The notes under the pieces: model-generated
The model's database searches: none
What the model was told of the DNA's origin: nothing
The model's input: the letters and a program-made list of their open reading frames with translations, nothing else
Part shown: in pieces, positions 17,116 through 26,572 of the stretch
Layout: every line of letters begins with the position of its first letter
How positions within the stretch are numbered: the stretch's first letter is position 1
Source of the DNA: Pseudomonas sp. RIT623
GTDB taxonomy: Bacteria; Pseudomonadota; Gammaproteobacteria; Pseudomonadales; Pseudomonadaceae
Direction: 5' to 3'
DNA: 64,000 nt
Assembly: GCF_004519305.1 (NCBI RefSeq)
Contig: NZ_SOZA01000003.1
Span: 124,001-188,000 of the forward strand
Position numbers and translations under genes: made by a program

Positions 17116-19317
17116 GTGAGAAATTTGCTTGACCACCCTCGGGCCCGGCTGATCGCCCTGGCCAGCCTGGTGCTGGTCTTCCCCCTGTGCGCACGTGCGC
17201 TGCTGGGCTGGTCGGACCCGCTCGGTTACCTTTCTGACCTGGCCATCGGCGCCCTGCTGCTGCTCCTGTTGCAGCGCTGCCCGCTGTGGCTGGCGCTGCC
17301 GCTGCTGCTGGCCTGGGGCGGGCTGATGATCGCTTCGGCCGAACTGGTCAGCGCCGTGGGTCGTCTGCCCAACCAGACCGACCTCGGCTACCTGTTCGAC
17401 CCGCAGTTCATGGAAAACTCCACCGGTGGCGGCCTGGCGCAGCCCTGGCTGCCGTGGTTGCTGGGTGGCGCGCTGCTGGCCTGGCTGGCCAGCGCCTGGT
17501 TCGCGCGCCAGCAACGCCCCGCCACCTTGCCGCGCAAGGCCTGGGCCGTGCCAGCGGTGTTGCTGGCCGCCCACTGGGGCAGCCAGCAACTCGCGCCATC
17601 GGACGCCGACCAGTGGCGCCAGTACAACCTGCCTCACCAACTGCTGGCCGCCGCCACCGGCGCGCTGCAACACCGCGCCCAGGTGCTGGTGGCCGGCGAA
17701 ACGCCGGTGACGCCGCTGCCAATCAACGGCCTGACCCAAGCCGACCTCGATGGCCGCCGCCTGCTCGACGGCCCCGGCGCGGCGCGCAACCTGCTGGTGA
17801 TCACCGTCGAGGGCATCCCCGGCGCCTATATCCGCAGCAACCGCCAGGCCATCGGCAGCCGCTTCGACGACGAGCTGATGCCCAACCTCAGCAGCTGGGC
17901 CGAGCGCGGCATGAACACCCCCGACTACGTGCTGCATACCCACCAGACCATCCGCGGCCTGTACGCGATGCTCTGCGGTGACTACGACAAGCTGGCCAAC
18001 GGCACGCCCAAGGGCGTCGAGCTGCTGACCCAGGACCTGCGCAACCAGTCCTGCCTGCCAGCGCAACTGCGCCAGGCCGGGTTCACCACCCACTACCTGC
18101 AAGGCGCCGGCCTGCGCTTCATGGCCAAGGACCGGATCATGCCGCACATCGGCTTCGATGCGGTGCACGGCCTGGAATGGTTCGCCAACGACAACTACCT
18201 GGAGTTCCCCTGGGGCAAGGACGACCGGGCCTTCTTCGAAGGCGCGCTGGATTATGTCGGCGAGCTGCGCAAGCAACCGCAACCCTGGATGTTGACCCTG
18301 CTCACGGTCGGTACCCATCAGCCCTACTCAGCGCCCGAGGCGTACCTGCAACGCCATGCCACCGCCAAGCAGGCCGCCGTGGCCTATCTGGACGACGCCC
18401 TGGGCGACTTCCTCGACAGCCTCGAACACCAGGGCGTGCTCAAGGACACCCTGGTGGTGGTCACTTCGGATGAATCCCACGGTATCGATGGCGTGCGCCT
18501 GGCCTCGGCCTGGGGCTTCAACCTGACCCTGGCTCCTGAACAGGCACAGTTGCCGCACCTCAAGCGCGGCACCTATGGCCATGTCGACCTGAGCACCTCG
18601 CTGCTTGACTACTTCGCCCTGCCGATCCCGGCGGCGCTGAGTGGCCGCTCGTTGTACCGCGACTACGAGACCGGTCGCGAGATGATTTCCTACACCAACG
18701 GTGTGCTGCGCTACCACGATGGCCAGGGCACGTTCAGCGAGTGCGACTTCCAGCAACGCTGCCGACGCTACGCCAGCGAGGGCTTCATTGCCGCGCAGGC
18801 CAAGTACCTGGGGCGCGGCGCCGACAGCTTGGGTCCGCAGATAAACCTGCTGGCGGCGACCCTGGACCAGTCCTTGCTGCAAACGCCGCTCAACCTGCGT
18901 TACCAGTTCGGCGGCCCGTCGCCCATTGCCCTGCAGGCCCGCATCCGCGACGACTGGGCCGACAACCTGATCGGCGCGCAGTATCTGGAAATGCCGCAGG
19001 GCACCCGCACCAAGGTGCGCTTGAAGGTCCGCGCCCTTGACCCCCGGCATGACGCCTATATTCAGCTAAAGGCCAAGGAGCTGGAGCAGGATGTCCAGCT
19101 GGGCCTGCCCGAGGAGATGCGGGTTAGCGCCGACCAGCCGTTGGAAATGGAGTTCGACTTCGACAACCCGACCGTGCGCAAGGCGTTTTCCTTCCACTTG
19201 CTGGGTTACGGCGGCGGTGAGGTCGAGGTGAGTGATTTCAGCGTGATCACCGCCGTGCCAGGTGAAGAGGAACTACCCGAGGAACTGCTCGACACCCCTA
19301 TCGCCCATTCGAGCTGA
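17116..19317 (+). CDS. LTA synthase-like sulfatase / phosphoglycerol transferase family membrane protein
   Basis: A large inner-membrane protein of the alkaline phosphatase superfamily, sulfatase/LTA-synthase branch. About four membrane segments occupy residues 10-190; the catalytic domain faces the periplasm. Visible active-site elements are the metal-binding acid in LLVITVEGIPGAYI, the presumed nucleophile Thr in HTHQTIRGLYAMLCG, and the metal motif TSDESHG. A beta-sandwich-like tail follows (about residues 600-733). Relatives transfer phosphoglycerol or phosphoethanolamine to glycans or lipids; the acceptor here is unknown. A GTG at 17116 has AAGGAA seven bases upstream and is chosen; the ATG at 17095 (740 residues) is possible but has a poor ribosome site. 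Its position beside glycan genes suggests envelope decoration, by inference. Confidence 0.8.
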   Translation: MRNLLDHPRARLIALASLVLVFPLCARALLGWSDPLGYLSDLAIGALLLLLLQRCPLWLALPLLLAWGGLMIASAELVSAVGRLPNQTDLGYLFDPQFMENSTGGGLAQPWLPWLLGGALLAWLASAWFARQQRPATLPRKAWAVPAVLLAAHWGSQQLAPSDADQWRQYNLPHQLLAAATGALQHRAQVLVAGETPVTPLPINGLTQADLDGRRLLDGPGAARNLLVITVEGIPGAYIRSNRQAIGSRFDDELMPNLSSWAERGMNTPDYVLHTHQTIRGLYAMLCGDYDKLANGTPKGVELLTQDLRNQSCLPAQLRQAGFTTHYLQGAGLRFMAKDRIMPHIGFDAVHGLEWFANDNYLEFPWGKDDRAFFEGALDYVGELRKQPQPWMLTLLTVGTHQPYSAPEAYLQRHATAKQAAVAYLDDALGDFLDSLEHQGVLKDTLVVVTSDESHGIDGVRLASAWGFNLTLAPEQAQLPHLKRGTYGHVDLSTSLLDYFALPIPAALSGRSLYRDYETGREMISYTNGVLRYHDGQGTFSECDFQQRCRRYASEGFIAAQAKYLGRGADSLGPQINLLAATLDQSLLQTPLNLRYQFGGPSPIALQARIRDDWADNLIGAQYLEMPQGTRTKVRLKVRALDPRHDAYIQLKAKELEQDVQLGLPEEMRVSADQPLEMEFDFDNPTVRKAFSFHLLGYGGGEVEVSDFSVITAVPGEEELPEELLDTPIAHSS

Positions 19318-19353
19318 GTGGCCGTTATCCACGGGCTGGCACCGGCGACGCCG

Positions 19354-19436
19354 GTGTTCGCCGGCAAGCCGGCTCCTACACTGATTGCGACCTGCCTGGC
19401 CCGTAGGAGCCAGCTTGCTGGCGAACCAGGCGACGC
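19354..19436. repeat. inverted pair of REP elements
   Basis: GTTCGCCGGCAAGCCGGC-TCCTACA (19354-19380) and GTAGGAGC-CAGCTTGCTGGCGAACCAGG (19403-19430) are two REP palindromes facing each other about 22 bases apart. They lie between the sulfatase gene and the convergent PACE gene and may also act as a transcription end. Confidence 0.75.
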
Positions 19437-19492
19437 GGTGCTTGGCAGTGTTCGCCGGCAACAGTGTCACCCAGCCCGCCGCCAACCAGTCC

Positions 19493-19930
19493 TCAGCAGC
19501 CCTCGGCGGCCTCCTGCGCCGACACCGGCACGTCGAAGACCTTGTCGAAGCCCCACTGGAAGACAAAGGCATAGGCGAAGAAGAACACGAACAACGCCAG
19601 GTTGGTCACCAATGCCGCCCACAGGCTGATGTCCAACCAGTACGCCACCAGCGGCAGCAGGAGCAGCACCAGCCCACCCTCGAAGCCCAACGCATGCAGC
19701 AAGCGGCGCATGAAGGTGCGGCTGCGCTTTTGCTGGCGCGCCTCCCAGCGCTCGAACGCCCAGTTGTAGGCCATGTTCCAACTCATGGCGATGCCCGACA
19801 TCAGGATCGACAGCAGCGTCGATTGCGCCATGCCCGCGCTGAACGCCAGTTCCAGCGCCGGCGCCACGCAAGCCACGGCAATGGCCTCGTAGAGGATGGC
19901 CTGAACGACTTTGCGCGCCTTGCCTTGCAT
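19493..19930 (-). CDS. PACE-family efflux protein (BTP domains)
   Basis: A 145-residue inner-membrane protein with four membrane helices arranged as two tandem bacterial transmembrane pair domains. The PACE signature is visible: RKVVQAILYEAIAVACVAPAL, the SWNMAYNWAFERWEARQQKRSR helix-loop, and VTNLALFVFFFAYAFVFQWGFD with VFD after it. PACE proteins export biocides such as chlorhexidine or acriflavine, or natural polyamines. They are usually controlled by an adjacent regulator; none is encoded here, but a TetR-type palindrome lies upstream at 20002. Confidence 0.88.
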   Translation of the reverse strand: MQGKARKVVQAILYEAIAVACVAPALELAFSAGMAQSTLLSILMSGIAMSWNMAYNWAFERWEARQQKRSRTFMRRLLHALGFEGGLVLLLLPLVAYWLDISLWAALVTNLALFVFFFAYAFVFQWGFDKVFDVPVSAQEAAEGC

Positions 19931-20001
19931 GTGCAGCCCCCTCAGAAAAGACCCATCACGTTACTAAAACTGTCCTACAAGTAAAAGTCAGAAATACTTT
20001 A

Positions 20002-20021
20002 TTGACTGACCGTTCAATCAA
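20002..20021. promoter_or_regulatory. TetR-type palindromic operator
   Basis: TTGACTGACCGTTCAATCAA is a near-perfect 20-base palindrome (TTGA/TCAA and TGA/TCA arms) resembling operators of AcrR/TetR-family repressors. It lies between the divergent PACE and wecB genes, within about 70 bases of the PACE start and 227 bases of wecB, so it more likely controls PACE. Confidence 0.5.
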
Positions 20022-20247
20022 GAAAAACTAGCATAAACGTTTCCGCAAGCTGTATCTCCCTGGTGTCCGGCCCCCTTCCCGCGCCGACACGACCCCGCTT
20101 GCATGACGCCTCGCCAGGGTTTGCCCTGCTGCTTTGAGGGTCATCGGGCGCATTGGACAACCCCGCATTCGGCTGCTTGTATCTATCACGTGCAAGCGGC
20201 GACACGTCGTACAACTTCGTCCAGGGAATCGAACGAGGAACTCCACG

Positions 20248-21402
20248 ATGGCCTACACCGTGATGATGGTATTCGGTACCCGCCCGGAAGCGATCAAGAT
20301 GGCCCCGCTGGCCCGGGTGCTGCGCGACTGGCCCGAGGTCGACCTGCAGATCTGCTCCACCGGCCAGCACCGCGAAATGCTCGAACAGGTCCTCACCGCC
20401 TTTGGCCTCGAGGTCGACCAGGACCTGCAGGTGATGACCCAGAACCAGACCCTCAACGGCCTGGCCCGCGACCTGCTGGACAAGCTCGACCAGGCCTATG
20501 AACAGGTCAGGCCCGATATCGTCCTGGTCCACGGCGACACCACCACCAGCTTCATCGCCTCGCTGGCCGCCTTCCACCGTCACATTCCCATCGGTCATGT
20601 CGAGGCTGGCCTGCGCACCGGCAACCTGCAGCAACCCTGGCCCGAGGAAGCCAACCGACGCTTGACCGGCGTGCTCGCCGACCTGCACTTCACCCCCACC
20701 CGCGACTCCGACGCCAACCTGATCCGCGAAGGGGTGCCGCCCGAGCACATCGAGGTCACCGGCAACACGGTGATCGACGCCCTGCTGTGGATGCGCGACA
20801 AGCTGAACAAGGACAACTGGCACCCCGCCGACGACTCCCCGCTCAATGTGCTGCGTGACGACCAGCGCATGGTGCTGATCACCGGCCATCGCCGAGAGAA
20901 CTTCGGCAGCGGCTTCGAACGCATCTGCCTGGCCCTGGCCGAACTGGCCCTGCGCTACCCGGACGTGCAGTTCCTCTACCCGGTGCACCTCAACCCGCAG
21001 GTGCAGCACGCGGTGTACAGCGTGCTCTCGGGCCGCGACAACATCCATCTGGTCGCGCCCCAGGACTACCCGCACTTCGTCTGGCTGATGAACCGCGCGC
21101 ACATCATCCTCACCGACTCCGGCGGCGTGCAGGAAGAGGCCCCCGCGCTGGGCAAGCCGGTGCTGGTGCTGCGCAAGGTCACCGAGCGCCCCGCGGTGCT
21201 CAAGGGCGGCACGGTCAAGCTGGTCGGCACGCTCACCGAGCGCATCGTCCAGGAGACCAGCCAGCTGCTCGACGACCCGGTTGCCTATGAGCGCATGGCC
21301 CAGGTCTACACCCCCTTCGGCGACGGCCACGCCAGCGAGCGCATCGCCGAACGCCTGAGCCGCTGGTTCGCCGAGCAATCTGCCGCACGGGACGACGCAT
21401 GA
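20248..21402 (+). CDS. wecB: UDP-N-acetylglucosamine 2-epimerase
   Basis: A 384-residue non-hydrolysing cytosolic epimerase that interconverts UDP-GlcNAc and UDP-ManNAc. The family landmarks are all present: FGTRPEAIKMAPL at the N-terminus, STGQHREML, VHGDTTTSF, GHVEAGLRTGN, PWPEEANRR, TGNTVIDAL, ITGHRRENFG, LTDSGGVQEEAPALGKPVLVLR and TERPAVLKGG. The ATG has GAGGAA eight bases upstream. Its stop overlaps the nfrB start (ATGA), so it heads a coupled operon and presumably supplies UDP-ManNAc to the NfrB glycan synthase. A second wecB for other glycans may exist elsewhere in the genome. The 220-base leader upstream has no gene. Confidence 0.93.
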   Translation: MAYTVMMVFGTRPEAIKMAPLARVLRDWPEVDLQICSTGQHREMLEQVLTAFGLEVDQDLQVMTQNQTLNGLARDLLDKLDQAYEQVRPDIVLVHGDTTTSFIASLAAFHRHIPIGHVEAGLRTGNLQQPWPEEANRRLTGVLADLHFTPTRDSDANLIREGVPPEHIEVTGNTVIDALLWMRDKLNKDNWHPADDSPLNVLRDDQRMVLITGHRRENFGSGFERICLALAELALRYPDVQFLYPVHLNPQVQHAVYSVLSGRDNIHLVAPQDYPHFVWLMNRAHIILTDSGGVQEEAPALGKPVLVLRKVTERPAVLKGGTVKLVGTLTERIVQETSQLLDDPVAYERMAQVYTPFGDGHASERIAERLSRWFAEQSAARDDA

Positions 21403-23573
21403 GCCTGGCCTTCATCGATTTCCTCACCTATGTGCTGTTTGGCCTGAAGATCCTGGCCATCGTCCTGGCCGCCTTGATGTTCGTGCTCGGCCTGGACGAT
21501 CTGTTCATCGACCTGTGCTACTGGGGCCGCAAGCTGATCCGCCGCTTTCGCATCTACGACAAGTACGAGAAAGCCGACGAGAAGCGTCTGTTCGAGGTAG
21601 CGGAGAAGCCCTTGGCGATCATGGTGCCAGCCTGGAACGAAGTCGGCGTGGTCGGCGAAATGGCGCGCCTGGCGGCCTCGACCCTCGACTACGAGAACTA
21701 CCAGATATTCGTCGGCACCTACCCCAACGACCCACAGACCCAGGCCGACGTCGATGCCGTGTGCCTGCACTACCCCAACGTGCACAAGGTGGTCTGCGCC
21801 CGCCCGGGCCCTACTAGCAAGGCCGACTGCCTGAACAACATCATCGACGCCATCCTGCGCTTCCAGCAGGACGCGCGCATCGAGTTCGCCGGTTTCATCC
21901 TGCATGACGCCGAGGACGTGATCTCGCCCATGGAACTGCGGCTGTACAACTACCTGCTGCCGAACAAGGACATGATCCAGATCCCGGTGTACCCCTATGC
22001 CCCAGAATGGAAAGGCTTCACTGCTGGCCACTACGTCGACGAGTTCGCCGAGAACCACGGCAAGGACGTGATCGTGCGCGAGGCCCTCACCGGCCAGGTG
22101 CCCAGCGCCGGCGTCGGCACCTGCTTCAGCCGCCGGGCGATCAGTGCCCTGCTCGAGGACGGCGACGGCATCGCCTTCGATGTGCAGTCGCTGACCGAGG
22201 ACTACGACATAGGCTTTCGTCTCAAGCAAAAGGGCATGAAGTGCATCTTCGCCCGCTACTCGATCACCGACCCCAGCCTGGCCCTGAAGCAGGAATGGCG
22301 CTTGGGCATGAGCCGTGAGTTCGCCCAGGTGATCTGCGTGCGCGAGCACTTCCCGCGGGACTGGCAACACGCCATCCGGCAAAAATCACGGTGGATCGTC
22401 GGCATCGTATTCCAAGGCACCAGCAACCTGGGCTGGAGTCGCAAGGGCGCGCTCAACTATTTCCTCTGGCGCGACCGTCGCGGGTTGTTCGCCTACCTGC
22501 TGAGCTTCCTGGTCAACCTGTTGTTGCTGGTGCTGCTGGCCATGTGGCTGGTCACCGTCATTGCCCCTGAGTCGTGGCGCTTCATGTCGATCCTCAGCGA
22601 CAGCCACCTGCTCACCACGCTGCTGTGGCTCAACGGCCTGCTGCTGTTCAACCGCCTGTTCCAGCGCTTCTGGTTCGTCACTCGCTACTACGGCATCTTC
22701 GAGGGCCTGCTGTCGGCACCGCGGATGATGTGGAGCAACTTCGTCAACTTTTTCGCCAACCTGCGCGCCCTGCGCCAGGTGATGGAGATGGGCGATTCGC
22801 GGCGCGTGGCCTGGGACAAGACCACCCACGAGTTCCCCGCCCTCGCCTCGCCGGCGCGCACGCCGCTGGGCCATCGCCTGGTAGATAAAGGCCTGATCAA
22901 CGAAGAACAGCTGCAGCAGGCGATCACCAGCCCGGTACGCCGGCGCCTGGGCCGCGAACTGCTGCTGCGCGGCTGGATCAGCAGCGAGCAGTTGGTCGAG
23001 GCCCTGGCCGAACAGCTGGACCTGCCCTGGGCGCCGCTCAACCCGTTCAAGATTGCCCCAGCGCTGATCGCCAAGCTGCCGCGCAAGCTGGCCACCCACT
23101 ACGGCGTGCTGCCGGTGGAAGAAGATGGCGAAACCTTGGTGCTGGCCAGCGAAAGCCCGGTCAGCCAGGTGTCCCTGGGCGTCATCAGCCGCCAGCTCAA
23201 GCGCCCGGTGCGCGCCCGCCTGGCCCCCCAGGGCCGGGTGACCCTGGGCCTGCGCCACCACTACCCCAGCCCCTGGCAGAAACCGGAAACCCGCGAGATG
23301 CTCGCGGTGCTGGAGCGTCACCAGGACGACGCCGAGCTGCTGGAAAAGGTCAGCAGCCACCAGGTGATGCTCGGTGCCCTGCTGCAAGTGCGCGGCATGG
23401 TGCCGGTCACCCTGTTCAACCAGGCGCTGATCGACTTCAACCCCGAGCAGCAGAGCCTGGGCGAGCACCTGATCGCCCGCGGCATCATTACCGAAGCCGT
23501 GCTGCAACAGGCCCTTGCCGAACAGGCCAGCGAACAACAGGCGGCCTATGAACTGGCCCGGGAGGTGGCATGA
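21399..23573 (+). CDS. nfrB: NfrB-like glycan synthase: GT2 glycosyltransferase with c-di-GMP-binding MshEN region
   Basis: A 724-residue inner-membrane processive-type glycosyltransferase, homologous to the phage N4 adsorption protein B. Membrane segments occur near residues 8-30 and 365-450. The GT2 catalytic motifs between are intact: a DAED near 169, TEDYDIGFRL near 265 and QKSRW (QxxRW) near 327. From about residue 485 the protein is soluble and carries repeated MshEN-type half-motifs: PLGHRLVDKGLINEEQLQQA, RLGRELLLRGWISSEQLVEAL, MLGALLQVRGMV and SLGEHLIARGIITEAVLQQAL, with the spacer PLNPFKIAPALIAKLPRKLATHYGVLPV typical of T2SSE_N/MshEN domains. In E. coli NfrB is activated by c-di-GMP through such a region. 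It overlaps wecB and nfrA by ATGA. Confidence 0.9.
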   Translation: MSLAFIDFLTYVLFGLKILAIVLAALMFVLGLDDLFIDLCYWGRKLIRRFRIYDKYEKADEKRLFEVAEKPLAIMVPAWNEVGVVGEMARLAASTLDYENYQIFVGTYPNDPQTQADVDAVCLHYPNVHKVVCARPGPTSKADCLNNIIDAILRFQQDARIEFAGFILHDAEDVISPMELRLYNYLLPNKDMIQIPVYPYAPEWKGFTAGHYVDEFAENHGKDVIVREALTGQVPSAGVGTCFSRRAISALLEDGDGIAFDVQSLTEDYDIGFRLKQKGMKCIFARYSITDPSLALKQEWRLGMSREFAQVICVREHFPRDWQHAIRQKSRWIVGIVFQGTSNLGWSRKGALNYFLWRDRRGLFAYLLSFLVNLLLLVLLAMWLVTVIAPESWRFMSILSDSHLLTTLLWLNGLLLFNRLFQRFWFVTRYYGIFEGLLSAPRMMWSNFVNFFANLRALRQVMEMGDSRRVAWDKTTHEFPALASPARTPLGHRLVDKGLINEEQLQQAITSPVRRRLGRELLLRGWISSEQLVEALAEQLDLPWAPLNPFKIAPALIAKLPRKLATHYGVLPVEEDGETLVLASESPVSQVSLGVISRQLKRPVRARLAPQGRVTLGLRHHYPSPWQKPETREMLAVLERHQDDAELLEKVSSHQVMLGALLQVRGMVPVTLFNQALIDFNPEQQSLGEHLIARGIITEAVLQQALAEQASEQQAAYELAREVA

Positions 23574-26572
23574 AGCCCGGTATTTCCCTGGCGCTCGCCA
23601 GCCTGTTGCTGTGTTCTTCGACCCTGGCCGCGCCAACCGCGCCGATGACCGACTTCCAGCGTTTCACCAGCTATCCGTTCATGGAGCGCGGCTACCGTGA
23701 AGCGCAGAAGGACAACTGGGCGGAGGTCGAGCGCCTGACCCGCCACCTGCTCAAACGCGTGCCGAATAACAACGAGGCCCGTGCCCTGCTGGCAGCATCC
23801 CTGGCGCACCAGCGGCGTTATCAGGAGGCCGAGGCCATCGCCGAGGACCTCGACGACAACCCCGAGCACGCCGACGCCCTGCTGGAACTGCGCCTGACCT
23901 GGATCGAACAGGACCCACCGCCCGCCGGCCAGGTGGAGGCCTGGCTCGCCAACAGCCAGGGCCAGCAGCGCGTGCGCCTGTGGCAAGCCTATAGTGTCAG
24001 CCTGGCCAAGTTCGGTGGCGCGGCCAAGGCACTGGAATGGCTCAACCACCTGCCGGTGCGCGACGACGGCCTGGTGCTGCGCAGCACCCGGGCCAACTTC
24101 GCCGAGCAGTTGCGCAACTGGGGCGAGACCATCGACCAGTTGCAACCGCTGGCCGACAAGGGCGAGCTACCTGCCGAAGACTGGCAACGCTTGGCCAATG
24201 CCTATGTGCAGCAGGTCGACGAAAAAGGCCTGAACAAGCTGCTGGCCAGCGCACCGTCCCAGGAGGCGGCAACCCGAACACGCCTGGCCATGGCCAACCG
24301 CGCCATTGCCATGGGCCACAACCAGCAGGCCGAGCGCTGGTTGCAAAGCCTGCCTGAGGAACAGTTGCAACACCCCGAACAGCGCCAGCAACTGTGGGAA
24401 CTGGCACGCGAAGGCGACGACGCGCCGCTGGTGCGGCGCCTGAGCAATGAATTGCAGCGCCCGTGCCTGGAGACCGTCGACTGGCTGTCGCACAAGGACC
24501 TGGCCCTGGCCCGCGAGCAACTGGGCCAATGCCAGGCCGGCGACAACCAACGGAGCTACGCGGTCCTCAAGCAGCGCCTCTACGGTGATCCGCCCCAGCC
24601 CCCACAGCCCCGTACCGTGGCGCAATGGGAGCAGCGCTACCGCCAGGGCGGCGACCTCGCAGCGTTGGAGCAAGCCACCTTCATGCTGCTCGAGCAAGGC
24701 CAGGCCGACCGTGCCCGGCAGTTGCTCGAACGCGCCTACGACCAGCGCCAGGGGCGCCTGACGCCCTCGTTATTGCAACGCCTGGGCAACCTCTATGCGC
24801 GCAACGATGACCCGCTGAACCGCCAGCGCATGCTGCTCCTGATCCCACGGGTCGATGCCGCCACCCGTGCCCAGTTGCTCGGCCGCCTGGCCGAGGCCGG
24901 ACAGTGCGACGCTGTGCGCCAGGCGGTACCGGCCACGCCCACCGAGCCCGGCCAGTACCGCGCGCTTGGCCGTTGCGCCATGCCCGCCCAGCCCGGCGAG
25001 GCAGTAGTCTACTACCAGGCCGCCGAGCGCCTGGGCGACCCTGCCAGCCGCCTGCCCCTGGCCTATGCCCTGGAGGCCTCGGGTGATCCTGTCGCGGCCC
25101 TGCCGATCTGGAACAGCCTGCCGGCCAGCGCCTGGAACGACAACGCCCGGCTGACCGCCGCCCGTGGCGCGCTGAATGCCGGTGACGCCAGCACCGCCCG
25201 CCGTCACTGGGACGCGGCGGCGCACCGCAGTGCCGATGACTGGGCACTGGGCGCCGCCATCGCCCAGCGCCAGGGCGACGCTCAGCAAGCCCTGGCCTTC
25301 CAACGTGAAGCGCTGCGCCACGGCCCACGCGCCGATCACTACTATGCCGCCGCCGGCACCGCCCAACAGGCTGGCGACACGGCCCAGAGCACCGCCTGGC
25401 TGGCCGAAGCCGTGCGCCTGGCGCCGGAGCAGCCACGCTATCGCGCCGACTATGGCATGCGCCTGGCCGGCGCCGAGGACAAGGCCCTGCGCCGCCAGTC
25501 GATTCCCTATCTGCAACGCGCTACCCGCGACTTCCCCGAGGACTACCGCCTCGGCGAAACCCTGGCCCTGCGCTACGACGAAGCCGAGGACAGCGCCGCC
25601 GCTCGCGCAGAACTGCGCCGGGTGCTGGACGTCGAGCACAACCTGGTCGACGGCGACGACGAGTACGGCAGCCTGGAGGCCCGCAAGTACCGCCAGCGCC
25701 GCGCCCATGAAACCCTGTCGCGGCGCGATACCATCACCCTGGCCAGCACCTGGTCGCCGGCCGGCACCTCGACCAACGACAAGTTCCTCGACACCGGTGA
25801 GCGCAGCGGCACCTCGCGCAAGGCGCGCTCGCAGAATGTCCAGCTGGCCATGTGGGACCATGCCCTGGGCGAGGAACCCAGCCGCAACGGCAGTACCCTG
25901 TCGGTCTACGGCCGGGTGTTGTTCGGCGGCCAGAGCCGCACCGACTACGCCCAGAGCATGGGCACCGGCGTGGGCCTGCGCTACAAGCCGCTGGGCCAGG
26001 CCAACCTCAACCTGTACGCCGAGCTGTACCACCAGCGCCAGATCGACAGCGAGCACTACAACGGCCTGAGCCTGGGCGAGCTGCTCAGCCCGGCCAAGGT
26101 CGGCGGCAACTGGGGTGACCTGCGCCACCACGCCGAGTCGAGCAATGACCTGCTGCTGCGTGCCACCGCCTCGTTCCTCGACCAGGGCAAGTACCGCAAC
26201 GACTGGCGTGTCGACGAGGATGACTGGGACGAGCGTTTCCTCTACCTCGACGCCGCCTGGTGGACCCGCGCCGGCGACCATGCCTGGCTGTCGCGTTTCC
26301 AGCAGGGCCATGCCTGGAAGCTGCCCGGTAACTCGCCGCAAAGCATCATGCCCTACGGTTTCATCGAATTCGCCAGCCAGGACCCGAGCAACGACTGGCG
26401 CCAGGATGCCCGCGCCGGGGTGGGGGTGCGCTGGCAATGGTGGTTAGACGACGACCGCTACAACGCCTATCGCGGATCGCTGAAAGTACGCGCCGAGTAC
26501 CAGCAGGCACTGGGCGGCAACCTCTACGTGCGCGCCAATGGCGTGCTGGTGGGTGTGGAGATGAACTTCTGA
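23570..26572 (+). CDS. nfrA: NfrA-like outer membrane TPR / beta-barrel glycan export protein
   Basis: A 1000-residue exported protein equivalent to phage N4 adsorption protein A. A signal peptide (1-20) is followed by about 650 residues of Ala-rich TPR-like helical repeats (for example RYQEAEAIAEDLDDNPEHADALLELRLTW), then a linker and a C-terminal beta-barrel domain of about 260 residues ending VGVEMNF, an outer-membrane signal. The layout, periplasmic TPR plus barrel, matches exopolysaccharide exporters such as BcsC and PgaA. With NfrB it would form the trans-envelope export route, and in E. coli it is the phage N4 receptor. It is coupled to nfrB (ATGA) and to the next gene (TGATG). Confidence 0.87.
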   Translation: MKPGISLALASLLLCSSTLAAPTAPMTDFQRFTSYPFMERGYREAQKDNWAEVERLTRHLLKRVPNNNEARALLAASLAHQRRYQEAEAIAEDLDDNPEHADALLELRLTWIEQDPPPAGQVEAWLANSQGQQRVRLWQAYSVSLAKFGGAAKALEWLNHLPVRDDGLVLRSTRANFAEQLRNWGETIDQLQPLADKGELPAEDWQRLANAYVQQVDEKGLNKLLASAPSQEAATRTRLAMANRAIAMGHNQQAERWLQSLPEEQLQHPEQRQQLWELAREGDDAPLVRRLSNELQRPCLETVDWLSHKDLALAREQLGQCQAGDNQRSYAVLKQRLYGDPPQPPQPRTVAQWEQRYRQGGDLAALEQATFMLLEQGQADRARQLLERAYDQRQGRLTPSLLQRLGNLYARNDDPLNRQRMLLLIPRVDAATRAQLLGRLAEAGQCDAVRQAVPATPTEPGQYRALGRCAMPAQPGEAVVYYQAAERLGDPASRLPLAYALEASGDPVAALPIWNSLPASAWNDNARLTAARGALNAGDASTARRHWDAAAHRSADDWALGAAIAQRQGDAQQALAFQREALRHGPRADHYYAAAGTAQQAGDTAQSTAWLAEAVRLAPEQPRYRADYGMRLAGAEDKALRRQSIPYLQRATRDFPEDYRLGETLALRYDEAEDSAAARAELRRVLDVEHNLVDGDDEYGSLEARKYRQRRAHETLSRRDTITLASTWSPAGTSTNDKFLDTGERSGTSRKARSQNVQLAMWDHALGEEPSRNGSTLSVYGRVLFGGQSRTDYAQSMGTGVGLRYKPLGQANLNLYAELYHQRQIDSEHYNGLSLGELLSPAKVGGNWGDLRHHAESSNDLLLRATASFLDQGKYRNDWRVDEDDWDERFLYLDAAWWTRAGDHAWLSRFQQGHAWKLPGNSPQSIMPYGFIEFASQDPSNDWRQDARAGVGVRWQWWLDDDRYNAYRGSLKVRAEYQQALGGNLYVRANGVLVGVEMNF

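Noticed and set aside
19337..19353. TGGCACC...GC, a sigma-54-like match
   Set aside because: It lies after the sulfatase gene, points into a convergent gene end and REP pair, and shows how often such matches occur by chance here.
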